64,000 bases of DNA, from assembly GCF_000225505.1 (NCBI RefSeq), contig NZ_BACI01000097.1, positions 1 to 64,000 on the forward strand, read 5' to 3'. Positions within the stretch are counted from its first letter, which is position 1; each line of letters starts with the position of its first letter. Below are positions 36,727 through 45,559 of the stretch, piece after piece. The DNA comes from Gordonia alkanivorans NBRC 16433. Lineage in GTDB: Bacteria; Actinomycetota; Actinomycetes; Mycobacteriales; Mycobacteriaceae. The position numbers were made by a program, and so were the translations under genes. Under the pieces are notes generated by a model. It made no database searches. It saw only the letters and a list, made by a program, of their open reading frames with translations, and had not been told where the DNA came from.

Positions 36727-37556
36727 CGCGCCACCTCCGCACCCTTGGCCGTGGCAGATCTGTGGAAACCACGCTCCCGGGCGACGTCGGCCAGCAGCTC
36801 ACGCAGCTGACGACGTCCTCGGTGAAGTCGGGACATGACGGTGCCGATGGGGGTGTCCATGATCTCGGCGATCTCCTTGTACGGCAGGCCTTCCACGTCG
36901 GCGTAGTACACGGCCATCCGGAAATCCTCCGGAAGCTCCTGCAGCGCGGCCTTGATCTCGTCGTCCGGAAGGGCGTCGAGGGCCTCGATCTCCGCCGAGC
37001 GCAGCCCCTGGGAGGTGTGTTCTGCGGTCGCCGCGAGCTGCCAGTCGGTGATCTCGTCGGTCGGGTACTGCGCGGGTTGGCGCTGTTTCTTGCGGTAGCC
37101 GTTGATGTAGGTGTTGGTCAGGATCCGGTAGAGCCACGCCTTGAGGTTGGTGCCCTCCCGGAACGACGCGAAAGCGGTGAACGCCTTGATGTAGGTCTCC
37201 TGGACCAGGTCCTCGGCATCGGCGGGATTGCGGGTCATCCGCAGGGCGGCACCGTACATCTGGTCGAGCAACGGCAATGCGTCGCGCTCGAACCGTTCGG
37301 TGAGCTCCTCGGGGGACTCGCTCGGGTCGGCGCGTCGGGGCGCACCCTTCTCGGCGGACACGTGCGCAGCGGTTCCGGTCGCGGTGGACTCCGTAACGGC
37401 TGCTTCGGTGTCGGCTGATTCGGCTTCGGCCACTACGATCCCTTCGATGAGAGGCGTCACTGGGACGTTGCCGGTCAAGCTTACCGACCCCGGCCCGGCC
37501 AGGAGGTGCGTCGCCTCCACGAGTACCGGTGGCTCGAGTACCGCCGTTGTGCTCAT
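36723..37556 (-). CDS. sigH: SigH, ECF sigma factor for heat and thiol-oxidative stress
   Basis: An ECF sigma factor with region 2 ([20 protein letters not shown] and [20 protein letters not shown]) and region 4 ([20 protein letters not shown]), very close to Mtb SigH. Starting at ATG 37556, which has AGGAGGT nine bases upstream, it has 277 residues, about 60 more than the usual annotation. The extra N-terminus is acidic and Ala/Thr/Glu-rich. A shorter start near region 1 cannot be excluded. A SigH-type promoter lies 50-80 bp upstream, fitting autoregulation, and the gene is cotranscribed with rshA. Confidence 0.93.
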   Translation of the reverse strand: MSTTAVLEPPVLVEATHLLAGPGSVSLTGNVPVTPLIEGIVVAEAESADTEAAVTESTATGTAAHVSAEKGAPRRADPSESPEELTERFERDALPLLDQMYGAALRMTRNPADAEDLVQETYIKAFTAFASFREGTNLKAWLYRILTNTYINGYRKKQRQPAQYPTDEITDWQLAATAEHTSQGLRSAEIEALDALPDDEIKAALQELPEDFRMAVYYADVEGLPYKEIAEIMDTPIGTVMSRLHRGRRQLRELLADVARERGFHRSATAKGAEVAR

Positions 37557-37609
37557 CTCGGTTCTACCTCCTCGCATGCGCTCCCGATCTTCGTGTCGCA
37601 ACCAGTCAC

Positions 37610-37637
37610 AACAGGTCGGGCCGGGCGGTTTGTTCCC
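37610..37637 (-). promoter_or_regulatory. SigH-type autoregulatory promoter of sigH
   Basis: On the minus strand GGGAACA (37637-37631), 17 bases, TGTT (37613-37610) match gGGAAYA-N16/17-cGTT. It lies 54-81 bp upstream of the start codon, with a good AGGAGGT ribosome site between. Confidence 0.7.
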
Positions 37638-37737
37638 GACGTGACCGGCACCCCTTTTCGTCACGGTGAACAGAGCGCTGGTCGAATACGCTCTCCAGGT
37701 CAGACACCGACACGTCCCACCAGGAGGCACCCCGACC

Positions 37738-38232
37738 ATGGCGGCAACACCCGCGATCGCGGCCCTCGAACGCGCGAAGATCGCGCACACCGTCCACCGC
37801 TATGACCACGACCCGCGGTCGGAGTCCTTCGGCACCGAAGCAGTGGACGAGCTCGCCGACACCCTCGGCATCGTCGGTGAACAGGTCTTCAAGACGCTCG
37901 TCGTCGAACTGTCCGGTGGTAGCCGCCCCGGTCTCGCCGTCGCCGTGGTCCCGGTTCCCCGCAAGCTGTCGGTGAAGGCGGCCGCCGCCGCGCTCGGGGC
38001 GTCGAAGGCCCAGATGGCCGAGGCCAAGGCCGTCACCCGCAGCACCGGCTACGTCCTCGGCGGCGTCTCCCCCGTCGGCCAGCGCACCGCTCTGCCGACG
38101 GTCGTCGATTCCTCGGCGCTCGAGTTCGACCGGATTCTCTGCAGCGCGGGCAGGCGTGGACTGGAGATCGCACTGGCACCCGCAGACCTCGTCGCGGTGA
38201 CGAAAGCAGTGGTCGCCGACATCGCGGTGTGA
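37738..38232 (+). CDS. ybaK: Cys-tRNA(Pro)/Cys-tRNA deacylase (YbaK/EbsC)
   Basis: A 164-residue YbaK-family trans-editing enzyme that hydrolyses mischarged Cys-tRNA(Pro). The conserved lysine is in [11 protein letters not shown], and the GG/SP segment is [17 protein letters not shown] at 37738 follows AGGAGG (37722-37727) by ten bases. Divergent from sigH, as related genes (Rv3224A/B) are in M. tuberculosis, where the frame is broken; here it is intact. Confidence 0.9.
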   Translation: MAATPAIAALERAKIAHTVHRYDHDPRSESFGTEAVDELADTLGIVGEQVFKTLVVELSGGSRPGLAVAVVPVPRKLSVKAAAAALGASKAQMAEAKAVTRSTGYVLGGVSPVGQRTALPTVVDSSALEFDRILCSAGRRGLEIALAPADLVAVTKAVVADIAV

Positions 38233-38294
38233 GGGTTCTTCTTCCCGCGAAAACATCTACTACAGGAGGTCAGGCGTAGGGCAGCATGGTGGCC

Positions 38295-39071
38295 ATGTGC
38301 GGACGCTATGCGGTGACCACCGATCCGGCGAAGCTCGCGGCGGAGATCGACGCGGTCAACGAGGTACCCGAGCCGGCGAAGGAACCGGCCGATCCCGATG
38401 CCCTCGACCTCGACACCCCCGCACCTCGCGCACTGGGCCCCAACTACAACGTCGCGCCCACGACCACGGTGATGACCGTGGTCAAACGGCATTCGCCGGA
38501 GGATCCCGACGACGATCCGCTGCTGCGCATCCGCGCCATGCGCTGGGGGCTCGTGCCGCCGTGGAGCAAAGAGGTCGGCAAGGGGCCACTGTTGTTCAAC
38601 GCCCGTGCCGAGACCGCCGCGGAGAAGAGTTCGTTCCGCGCGTCGGTGAAGTCCAAGCGGTGCCTGGTGCCGATGGACGGCTGGTACGAGTGGAAGAAAG
38701 GCCCGCTCGACAGCAGGGGCAAGCCCACCAAGATCCCGTTTTACATGTCCCCGCGGGACGGCACCCGGTTGTTCATGGCCGGGTTGTGGTCGGTGTGGCA
38801 TGACAAGCACTCCGATCACGCCCCGCCGCTGCTGAGCTGCTCGATCCTGACCACCGATGCGGTCGGCAAACTGCGCGACGTCCACGACCGGATGCCGCTG
38901 ATCATGCCGTACGACAACTGGGATGCCTGGCTCGATCCGGATCACCGGGCACCGGACGACCTGTTCGCGCCGCCGGCCGAATCGCTCGCCGAGGCGATCG
39001 ACATCCGCGGGGTCGCGCCGCTGGTCAACCGCGTCGCCAACAACGGGCCGGAGCTGCTCAACCCGCTCTGA
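38295..39071 (+). CDS. HMCES/YedK (SRAP) abasic-site DNA-protein crosslinking protein
   Basis: A 258-residue SRAP-domain protein. ATG at 38295 places Cys at position 2 (MCGRYAV), which is the catalytic residue that becomes the N-terminus and crosslinks to abasic sites in single-stranded DNA. Other conserved parts are NYNVAPTT, MRWGLVPPW, NARAETAAEKSSF, the catalytic Glu in GWYEWKK and His in DVHDRMP. It protects abasic sites from cleavage. Counterpart of Mtb Rv3226c, though on the other strand relative to the block. Confidence 0.93.
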   Translation: MCGRYAVTTDPAKLAAEIDAVNEVPEPAKEPADPDALDLDTPAPRALGPNYNVAPTTTVMTVVKRHSPEDPDDDPLLRIRAMRWGLVPPWSKEVGKGPLLFNARAETAAEKSSFRASVKSKRCLVPMDGWYEWKKGPLDSRGKPTKIPFYMSPRDGTRLFMAGLWSVWHDKHSDHAPPLLSCSILTTDAVGKLRDVHDRMPLIMPYDNWDAWLDPDHRAPDDLFAPPAESLAEAIDIRGVAPLVNRVANNGPELLNPL

Positions 39072-39072
39072 C

Positions 39073-40101
39073 TCAGAGGTCGGCGACGAGAACCGCTGCC
39101 CCGTCGAACCGTCCGGCGGCCAGGTCGGCGAGCGCGCGGTCGGCCTGTGACATCGGGTACTCGTGCGTCGTCGCCCGGACGCCGTGCCGGGCGGCCAGCG
39201 TCAGGAACTCGGCGCCGTCGGCGCGGGTGTTGGCGGTGACCGAGCGGATCTCCTTCTCGTAGAACAGTTCCCGCTCGTAGTTGAGCGGCGGAACGTCGGT
39301 GAGGTGGATGCCGGCGATCGACAGGACGCCGCCGCGATCGAGCGCGCGCATCGCCACCGGCACCAGCTCGCCGACCGGGGCGAAGGTGATCGCGGCGTCG
39401 AGCGACACCGGCGGCGCATCGGTGGCATCGCCGACCGACGCCGCACCGAGGTCGGCGGCCAGGCGTCGGGACTGCTCGCCACGTGTGAGGACGTGCACCT
39501 CGATCCCGAGGGCGATCGCCAGTTGTGCGCAGAGGTGCGCACTCCCACCGAAACCGTAGAGCCCCAGCCGCTTCGGACGATCGGAGCCGGCTCCGAGGTC
39601 GTCGAGCAGGCCGGTCCGCCGTAGCGCGCGATAGCCGATGATCCCCGCGCACAACAGCGGCGCGATCGAGACGTCGTCGATGCCGGACGGCAGCGGATAG
39701 GCGAAGCCCGCGGGCACGGTCACCAGCTCGGCATACCCGCCGTCGACGTCCCATCCGGTGTACACCGATGCCGCACAGAGGTTCTCGGCACCGCGGACAC
39801 AGCGATCACAGGTCCCGTCGGTGCGGTGCAGCCAGGCGACGCCGACGCGGTCACCGAGGGAGAAGCCGGCGGTGTCGCGACCGAGTTCGACGACCTCCCC
39901 GACGACCTCGTGTCCGGGCGTCACCTCTGCGCGGCGGACCGGCAGATCACCCTCGGCGACGTGGAGGTCCGTACGGCAGACACCGCAAGCACGAACCCGG
40001 ACCAGCAGTTCGCCGGCCCCGGGCCGCGGTTCCGGTTTGTCGACGAGCCGTAGTGGTCGGGTGTCGATCGGCCCCGGCTCGGTCACCGCCCAAGCGCGCA
40101 T
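39073..40101 (-). CDS. Zinc-dependent alcohol dehydrogenase (MDR family)
   Basis: A 342-residue medium-chain dehydrogenase. Catalytic zinc ligands are in [13 protein letters not shown] and PGHEVVGEV. The structural zinc site is [12 protein letters not shown], with three of the four usual cysteines visible, and the [10 protein letters not shown] segment is the nucleotide-binding turn. It oxidises an alcohol or reduces an aldehyde with NAD(P). Its stop is one base from the HMCES stop on the other strand. With prm genes in the same window a role in alcohol oxidation is possible, but there is no direct link. Confidence 0.85.
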   Translation of the reverse strand: MRAWAVTEPGPIDTRPLRLVDKPEPRPGAGELLVRVRACGVCRTDLHVAEGDLPVRRAEVTPGHEVVGEVVELGRDTAGFSLGDRVGVAWLHRTDGTCDRCVRGAENLCAASVYTGWDVDGGYAELVTVPAGFAYPLPSGIDDVSIAPLLCAGIIGYRALRRTGLLDDLGAGSDRPKRLGLYGFGGSAHLCAQLAIALGIEVHVLTRGEQSRRLAADLGAASVGDATDAPPVSLDAAITFAPVGELVPVAMRALDRGGVLSIAGIHLTDVPPLNYERELFYEKEIRSVTANTRADGAEFLTLAARHGVRATTHEYPMSQADRALADLAAGRFDGAAVLVADL

Positions 40102-40181
40102 GTACCTCAGGCTAAACCCGCCCGCACGGCGCGGCACGGTGTTGCGAATGACCGGTCTCACACCGAACGGAGTACACCTTC

Positions 40182-40219
40182 CCGACACAGTGTCGGTATC
40201 GTTGCCGACATGGTGTCGG
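40182..40219. promoter_or_regulatory. Twin 15-bp operator palindromes of the ABC-TetR operon
   Basis: CCGACAC-a-GTGTCGG (40182-40196) and CCGACA-tgg-TGTCGG (40205-40219) share their outer arms and have centres 23 bp apart, about two helical turns. They lie just upstream of the permease gene. The TetR gene at 42063 in the same operon is the obvious candidate to bind them. Confidence 0.7.
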
Positions 40220-40240
40220 TAAACATGCGAGGGCAGTGAC

Positions 40241-41368
40241 GTGTTCCTTGCCCTTCGAGAACTCTCATTCGCACGCGGACGATTTGCCCTGATGGGGTCG
40301 GTGGTCGCGCTGATCGCCATCCTGATGGTACTGCTGAGCGGCCTGTCGGTGGGCCTGGTCAACGACGGCGTCTCCGGTTTGAAGAAACTGCCGGTGACCT
40401 CCTTCGCCTTCCAGAAGGACATCGCCACAGACTCCGCCTTCTCCCGCTCCCTGGTGCCGACGTCGGCGGTCGGGACATGGGCCGAGCAGCCGGGCGTCGA
40501 GGACGCCGCACCGTTCGGCAACACCCTGATCAACGGACGCACCAACACCGGCGTCGACATCGACCTCGCCCTCTTCGGCGTGGAACCGGGCAGCTTCGTC
40601 AGCCCCACCGCCTCCGAGGGCAAGTCGCTGTCGAACACCCCCGGTGAGCTCGTCATCAGCGAGACCGCTGCCGAGGACGGACTGTCGATCGGTGACACGG
40701 TCACCGTCGAGCCGCTCGGCACGCAGCTGCGGGTCGTCGGAATCCTCGACGGCCAGAGCACCTTCGGACACGTAGACGTCGCGTTCGTGCCGCTGAAGAC
40801 GTGGCAGGAGATCCGCGCCGGCGCTCGTCCCGGTGAGCCCGTGCCGCCGCGCGTCTACGACGACATCACCGCCGTAGCGGTGAAGACCGACAGCTCGGTC
40901 GATCTGGCCGCCGGCGACGCCGCCGCCGACACCACCTCGCTGACTCTCGACGAATCCTTCGGCGCCTCACCGGGTTACACCGCCGAGACGTCAACCCTCA
41001 CGTTGATCCAGGCCTTCCTCTACGCGATCTCGGCCTTGGTCGTCGGCGCGTTCTTCACGGTCTGGACGATCCAGCGCAGGCAGGAGATCGCCGTGATGCG
41101 CGCGATGGGCGCCTCGACCGGTTACCTTCTGCGCGACTCGCTGATGCAGTCGTTCATCCTGCTGCTCGTCTCTGCCGGCATCGGCATCGGGATCGGCGTC
41201 GGCCTCGGTGCCGCCATCGGTTCCACCCCGATGCCCTTCGCCCTGGAGACCGGTTCGGTCGCCGCGGCCGGCGGGCTGCTGATCCTGTTCGGCATGATCG
41301 GCGCCGCCGTCGCGGTGCTCCGCATCACCCGGGTCGACCCCCTGACCGCCTTGGGAGGCAACCGATGA
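40241..41368 (+). CDS. ABC transporter permease (FtsX/MacB-like)
   Basis: A 375-residue permease. One membrane helix near the N-terminus (about 17-38) is followed by a large extracytoplasmic domain (about 40-260, MacB periplasmic-core type) and three helices at the C-terminal end ([50 protein letters not shown]). The coupling-loop segment AVMRAMGAS is typical for FtsX-like permeases. GTG at 40241. It forms an operon with the ATPase (four-base overlap) and the TetR gene. Substrate unknown; export of a lipid or peptide is typical of the family. Confidence 0.85.
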   Translation: MFLALRELSFARGRFALMGSVVALIAILMVLLSGLSVGLVNDGVSGLKKLPVTSFAFQKDIATDSAFSRSLVPTSAVGTWAEQPGVEDAAPFGNTLINGRTNTGVDIDLALFGVEPGSFVSPTASEGKSLSNTPGELVISETAAEDGLSIGDTVTVEPLGTQLRVVGILDGQSTFGHVDVAFVPLKTWQEIRAGARPGEPVPPRVYDDITAVAVKTDSSVDLAAGDAAADTTSLTLDESFGASPGYTAETSTLTLIQAFLYAISALVVGAFFTVWTIQRRQEIAVMRAMGASTGYLLRDSLMQSFILLLVSAGIGIGIGVGLGAAIGSTPMPFALETGSVAAAGGLLILFGMIGAAVAVLRITRVDPLTALGGNR

Positions 41369-42045
41369 CCGCGCTCGCACTCAACGACGTCAGTCTCGTC
41401 CACGGTGACGGGGAAGACGTGGTCACCGCACTCGACGCGGTGACCCTCGAGGTCGCCGCAGGCGAGTTCGTCGCCGTCGTCGGCCCGTCCGGTTCCGGCA
41501 AGTCCAGCCTGCTCGCGGTCGCGGGCGGTCTCATCACCCCGACGTCGGGGACGGTCACCGTCGGCGACGCCGACCTGGGAACCGCGCCGAAGCGCGAGCT
41601 GACCCGGATCCGTCGCGAACACATCGGATTCGTGTTCCAGAGCGGCAACCTGCTCGACGCGCTGACCGTCGAGGACCAGCTGCGTCTGCCACTCACGTTC
41701 GGTCGCGTCGCCGAGGCCCGCTCACCGGCCGAACTGCTCGCCGGTGTCGGTATGTCGCACAAGGCGAAGCGCCGCCCCCATCAGTTGTCGGGCGGTGAGC
41801 GGCAGCGCGTCGGCATCGCGCGAGCGCTGATGACCCGGCCGGATGTCCTCCTCGTCGACGAGCCCACCGCGGCCCTCGACCGGCGGCGCAGTCACGAGAT
41901 CGTCGAACTGCTCGCTCGCGAGGCCCACGAACACGGCGTCGCGACGGTCATGGTGACCCATGACCAGGACGTTCTCCTACACTGTGACAAGGTGTACGAG
42001 ATCGTCGACGGACATCTGAACGAAGGGTCTGCGGCGTCCGCATGA
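41365..42045 (+). CDS. ABC transporter ATP-binding protein (LolD/MacB type)
   Basis: A 226-residue ATPase with Walker A GPSGSGKSSL, Q-loop FVFQSGNLLD, signature LSGGERQRVGIARAL, Walker B VLLVDEPTAALD and an H-loop in TVMVTHDQDV. All catalytic residues are present. ATGA overlap with the permease gene shows translational coupling. It works with that permease at the inner face of the membrane. Confidence 0.92.
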   Translation: MTALALNDVSLVHGDGEDVVTALDAVTLEVAAGEFVAVVGPSGSGKSSLLAVAGGLITPTSGTVTVGDADLGTAPKRELTRIRREHIGFVFQSGNLLDALTVEDQLRLPLTFGRVAEARSPAELLAGVGMSHKAKRRPHQLSGGERQRVGIARALMTRPDVLLVDEPTAALDRRRSHEIVELLAREAHEHGVATVMVTHDQDVLLHCDKVYEIVDGHLNEGSAASA

Positions 42046-42062
42046 GCTGAGGAGGTGGGCGT

Positions 42063-42677
42063 TTGCCACGCATCGAGGCGCCCACCGTCGCCGAGCACCG
42101 ACGTAAGCAGGAGCAGGCGATCCTGGACGGCGCGAAGGCCATCCTCGCGGAAACCGGTGAGGCACCGACCCTTGCCGCGGTCGGCAAGCGCGTGGGCCTC
42201 GCCCGCTCGAGCGTGTATCAGTACTACTCGTCCAGCGAGCAACTCGTGGCCGCGGTCCTGGCCGATCTCCTCCCCAGTTGGGATCGGTTCGTCCGCGATC
42301 GTGTCGGTGCCCAGACCGAACCGGGACAGCAGATCTGGGGATACATCTGTGCGAACGTCGAGCTGATCGTCGGGTCGGAACAGGCAGTGGCGAATGCGCT
42401 CGTCCGGATCGTCGATCCGAGCGTCCTGCAGGAGCCGATGCAACGGTTCCACCGGGAATTGCAGGAACCGCTCGTCGACGCCCTGATCGCGCACGGCGAA
42501 CCGCGCCCGCTCGAGGTCGCGCAGCTGATCGACTCGATGATCGTCCAGGCGTGCAGGTCGTGGGGGGCCGAGCATTCCACGACCGCTACCGAGGATCCCA
42601 CACGAGCCGAAGGCGCGGAGATCACTGCGATGATCCGCCGGCTGATCGGCGACTACCTGGGACTGACCGACCGCTGA
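42063..42677 (+). CDS. TetR-family regulator of the ABC operon
   Basis: A 204-residue TetR protein with the recognition part VGLARSSVYQYYSSSEQLVAAV at about 45-66. TTG at 42063 is supported by a strong GAGGAGGTG ribosome site eight bases upstream. Third gene of the ABC operon (17 bp after the ATPase), it probably represses that operon through the twin palindromes ahead of it and responds to the exported compound. Confidence 0.88.
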   Translation: MPRIEAPTVAEHRRKQEQAILDGAKAILAETGEAPTLAAVGKRVGLARSSVYQYYSSSEQLVAAVLADLLPSWDRFVRDRVGAQTEPGQQIWGYICANVELIVGSEQAVANALVRIVDPSVLQEPMQRFHRELQEPLVDALIAHGEPRPLEVAQLIDSMIVQACRSWGAEHSTTATEDPTRAEGAEITAMIRRLIGDYLGLTDR

Positions 42678-42687
42678 CTCGAGCCGC

Positions 42688-44184
42688 TCAGCGGAAGGCG
42701 TAGTCGCTCAACGGGAACGAGTCCATCTCCCGCAGGGTTCGCAGCGTGGAGGCCGGACGCAGGAGCGTCGCCTCGCCGTGCTGGTTGAAGTAGTAGCTGC
42801 GCGAGCCCACGCAGTTGCCGTTGTAGAAGACCGAGGACTGCAGACGGTCGGTCACCTCGTCGAGGAAGGCGTCGTTGGCGGGCTCGGTGACCTCGAAGGT
42901 GTCCTGCCCGCGGCGTCGGAGTTCACCGAAGAGCCGGGTGATGTGCTTCATCTGCCCCTCGATCGTGGTGAAGTACGACAAGCCGCTGTACGAGTACGGA
43001 CTGTTGAGCGAGATGAAGTTGGGGAACGTCGGCACGGTGACACCCTCGTAGGCCTGGAATCTGCCCTCTCGCCAGAACTTTCCGAGGTTGCGCCCCTCAC
43101 GCCCGACGATGTCGAAGGCCGGGAAGTTCACGTCCCACAGGTTGAATCCCGTTGCCAGTACGAGGGTGTCGATCTCGGTCTTCGTGCCGTCGCCGGCCAG
43201 GATCCCGTCGGCCTCGAGGCGGGCGATGCCGCTGGTCTGCAGCATCACGTTCGGCTTGGTGAAGCTGGCGAAGTACGTGTTGGAGAAGGTCGGCCGCTTG
43301 CAGCCGAAGTCGTAGTCGGGTGTCAGCTTCCGACGCAATTCCGGGTCGGAGACCTGGGACCGCAGGTGCGCCTTGGCCAGCCGGGCCGCCAACTTGTTGC
43401 CGGGCTTGAGCTGCTTGAAATGCAGGACGCCGGAGACCATCAGCAGCTCCAGCAGTGAGGTGTTGACCAGGCGAGCCACTTTCTGCGTCAACGGGATTCG
43501 CCGGAACAGCTGCTGCACCGCGGACGGGATCGCGAAGTCGATCTTGGGCACCACCCAGATCGGCGTCCGCTGGAAGACGGTGAGCGCATCGACACGCTCG
43601 GCCACCTCCGGGATCAGCTGGACTGCCGTCGCACCGGTTCCGATGACCGCGACCTTCTTGCCGGTGAAATCGAAGCCGTCCTCCCACGCCGCGGTGTGCA
43701 GGATCGTCCCCTGGAAGTTCTTGATCCCCGGGAAGTCCGGGACGTGGGGCTGGGAGAGGAAGCCGGTCGCGGTGACGAGGTAGCGGGCGGTGCGCTCCGT
43801 TCCGTCACCGGTCCGCACCCGCCACCGCCGCGCGTCGTCGTCCCACTCGGCGGAGTCGACGGTCGTCCCGAACTCCATGTGCCGTTTGAGGTCGTACTTG
43901 TCCGCGACATGGTGCGCGTAGCGCTTGAGCTCGGGACCGGGCGCGAACAGACGCGACCAGTTCGGGTTGGGCTCGAAGGAATACGAGTAGGTGACCGAGG
44001 CGATGTCGACGGCGAGACCCGGGTAGTGATTGACATGCCAGGTCCCGCCGAGGTCGTCCTCGCGCTCGAGGATCGCGATGTCGTCGATGCCCAGGCGTTT
44101 GAAGGCGATCGCGGCACCCATTCCGCCGAAGCCGGCGCCGACGATCAGCACGTCGTGGGCAGGCGCGTCGTGTGCAGGTTGCAT
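42688..44184 (-). CDS. Flavin-containing / Baeyer-Villiger-type monooxygenase
   Basis: A 498-residue class B flavoprotein monooxygenase. The FAD motif is VGAGFGGMGAA, the NADP motif is VIGTGATAVQLIPE, GGTWHVNHYPGLAVD is present and the BVMO fingerprint appears as FQGTILHTAAW (FxGxxxHxxxW). It inserts oxygen into ketones or sulfides using NADPH and O2. Substrate unknown; the relative with the EthA/MymA-type lineage cannot be resolved by eye. Its 3' end is 10 bp from the TetR stop. A candidate operator lies just ahead. Confidence 0.85.
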   Translation of the reverse strand: MQPAHDAPAHDVLIVGAGFGGMGAAIAFKRLGIDDIAILEREDDLGGTWHVNHYPGLAVDIASVTYSYSFEPNPNWSRLFAPGPELKRYAHHVADKYDLKRHMEFGTTVDSAEWDDDARRWRVRTGDGTERTARYLVTATGFLSQPHVPDFPGIKNFQGTILHTAAWEDGFDFTGKKVAVIGTGATAVQLIPEVAERVDALTVFQRTPIWVVPKIDFAIPSAVQQLFRRIPLTQKVARLVNTSLLELLMVSGVLHFKQLKPGNKLAARLAKAHLRSQVSDPELRRKLTPDYDFGCKRPTFSNTYFASFTKPNVMLQTSGIARLEADGILAGDGTKTEIDTLVLATGFNLWDVNFPAFDIVGREGRNLGKFWREGRFQAYEGVTVPTFPNFISLNSPYSYSGLSYFTTIEGQMKHITRLFGELRRRGQDTFEVTEPANDAFLDEVTDRLQSSVFYNGNCVGSRSYYFNQHGEATLLRPASTLRTLREMDSFPLSDYAFR

Positions 44185-44201
44185 GAGAGACCCCAATAAC
44201 T

Positions 44202-44222
44202 GTAACCGACAGTTACTGTAAC
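44202..44222. promoter_or_regulatory. Candidate operator upstream of the monooxygenase gene
   Basis: GTAAC-N5-GTTAC-N1-GTAAC (44202-44222) gives two overlapping inverted repeats in an AT-rich island 18-38 bp upstream of the start codon, likely over the promoter. Such a compact site suits a TetR- or MarR-type repressor; the regulator is unknown. Confidence 0.5.
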
Positions 44223-44257
44223 TTAGCACACACCGCCGTCGTGTGTATCGGACCTGG

Positions 44258-45448
44258 TCAGGCGATCGTGGTGCCGTCCCAGAGCACATCGAAGAACTGT
44301 GTCGCCATCAGTTCCTCGCGCTTGTTCCGGTCGAGTCCGAGTTCCTTGCGATAGGCCAGGATGTGCTGCAGCGAGAGGGCCGAGTAGATCAGCGGCAGGT
44401 GGTCGCCCGGCTGGTCGTACACGCCGCCCGCTCCCTTGGCCACGGCGAGATTCCGGCGCAGATGAGAAGGGTGCTTGAGCGCATCACGCAGTACCGCGGC
44501 CTTGATCATCTTCTTGCGGCCCGCGGGGACGACGACGAGGTCACCCGGATCGAACAAGGCGGCGTCGAACTCCTCGGCGCTCGCGACCGTGCACCCCGCT
44601 GTCGGTCGGGGATTGCACTCGACCATGTGGTGGACGCCGTCGTCGGTGACGAGGTAGTCGAAGCTGATCTGCCCGTGCCAGTTCAGTTCTCGCGCAATGG
44701 TCTGCGCTGCGGCGAGCGATTCCGGCGAGTCGACGGATTGGAAGACGATGCCGCCGCGGTCGTCGATCGCGAGGGGGTGCTCGTAGCAGGAGTGCAGCAC
44801 GATCTCGCCGTGATGGGCGACACTCCAGCTGCACCGGTCGGCGCCCGTGAGGTACTCCTGGACGAGCCAGGGATCGGCGGGGGTCGGGCTGACGTCGTCG
44901 ATCGACGATTCCCCCGCCAGCGGCCCGGTGTTGGTGAGGACGTCGAGCCCGCCGCGACCGAAGGCCGCCCGGGCGAACCAGTGCGGCCACTTCTCGGTGG
45001 CCTCGCGCAGCTCGTCGCGGCTCGTCGTGGTCACCGATTCCGCGGCCGGGAGTCCGAGTTCGCGGCAGAGGGCGGTGAACCCGACCTTGTCGTGGACGCG
45101 GGCGAGGGTCTCGAAATCGGGGAAGAACAACTCGACGTCGGGGTGTGCGGCGGAGATGCGGTCGCGGTGTCTGGCGAGGTAGAAGACCTCCTCGAACATC
45201 GGGAGCAGCCAGGTGATGCCGTGCTCGCCGATCGCATCGATCACCGCGTCGACGAAGGCGGTGGTCTGCTGGGTGGGTGCGGGGAACACGAGATGGCGTC
45301 GCGCGCCGCGGGAGTGACTTCCCGGCGCCGCTCGGAAGGTGTCCGCGGCGGTGACGTCCCGCCCGGTCTCCCCGAGCTTGTGGATCTCGTCGACGGCGAA
45401 CGGCATCCGGGATGTGGTCACGAGGATGTGCGGTTCAGAGGCCTGCAT
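44258..45448 (-). CDS. ATP-grasp ligase-like protein
   Basis: A 396-residue ATP-grasp enzyme. WLVQEYLTGADRCSW is the central ATP-binding part and HMVECNPRPTAGC supplies the metal ligands Glu and Asn. ATP-grasp enzymes join a carboxylate to an amine or thiol through an acyl phosphate. There is no biotin carboxylase or glutathione synthetase signature, so the substrate is unknown. It is divergent from an MFS transporter (111-bp gap), and the monooxygenase gene lies downstream on the same strand after 73 bp. Confidence 0.7.
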   Translation of the reverse strand: MQASEPHILVTTSRMPFAVDEIHKLGETGRDVTAADTFRAAPGSHSRGARRHLVFPAPTQQTTAFVDAVIDAIGEHGITWLLPMFEEVFYLARHRDRISAAHPDVELFFPDFETLARVHDKVGFTALCRELGLPAAESVTTTSRDELREATEKWPHWFARAAFGRGGLDVLTNTGPLAGESSIDDVSPTPADPWLVQEYLTGADRCSWSVAHHGEIVLHSCYEHPLAIDDRGGIVFQSVDSPESLAAAQTIARELNWHGQISFDYLVTDDGVHHMVECNPRPTAGCTVASAEEFDAALFDPGDLVVVPAGRKKMIKAAVLRDALKHPSHLRRNLAVAKGAGGVYDQPGDHLPLIYSALSLQHILAYRKELGLDRNKREELMATQFFDVLWDGTTIA

Positions 45449-45559
45449 GGCAGGGACGATAGGCGACGCGACGGCACCCGGCCCGTGATGACGGACAGAT
45501 GACGAGGATCTGTTACCGGTGAGCGCCCCGATCCGGTCCGGCGGTAGTTTGGCAGTCTC

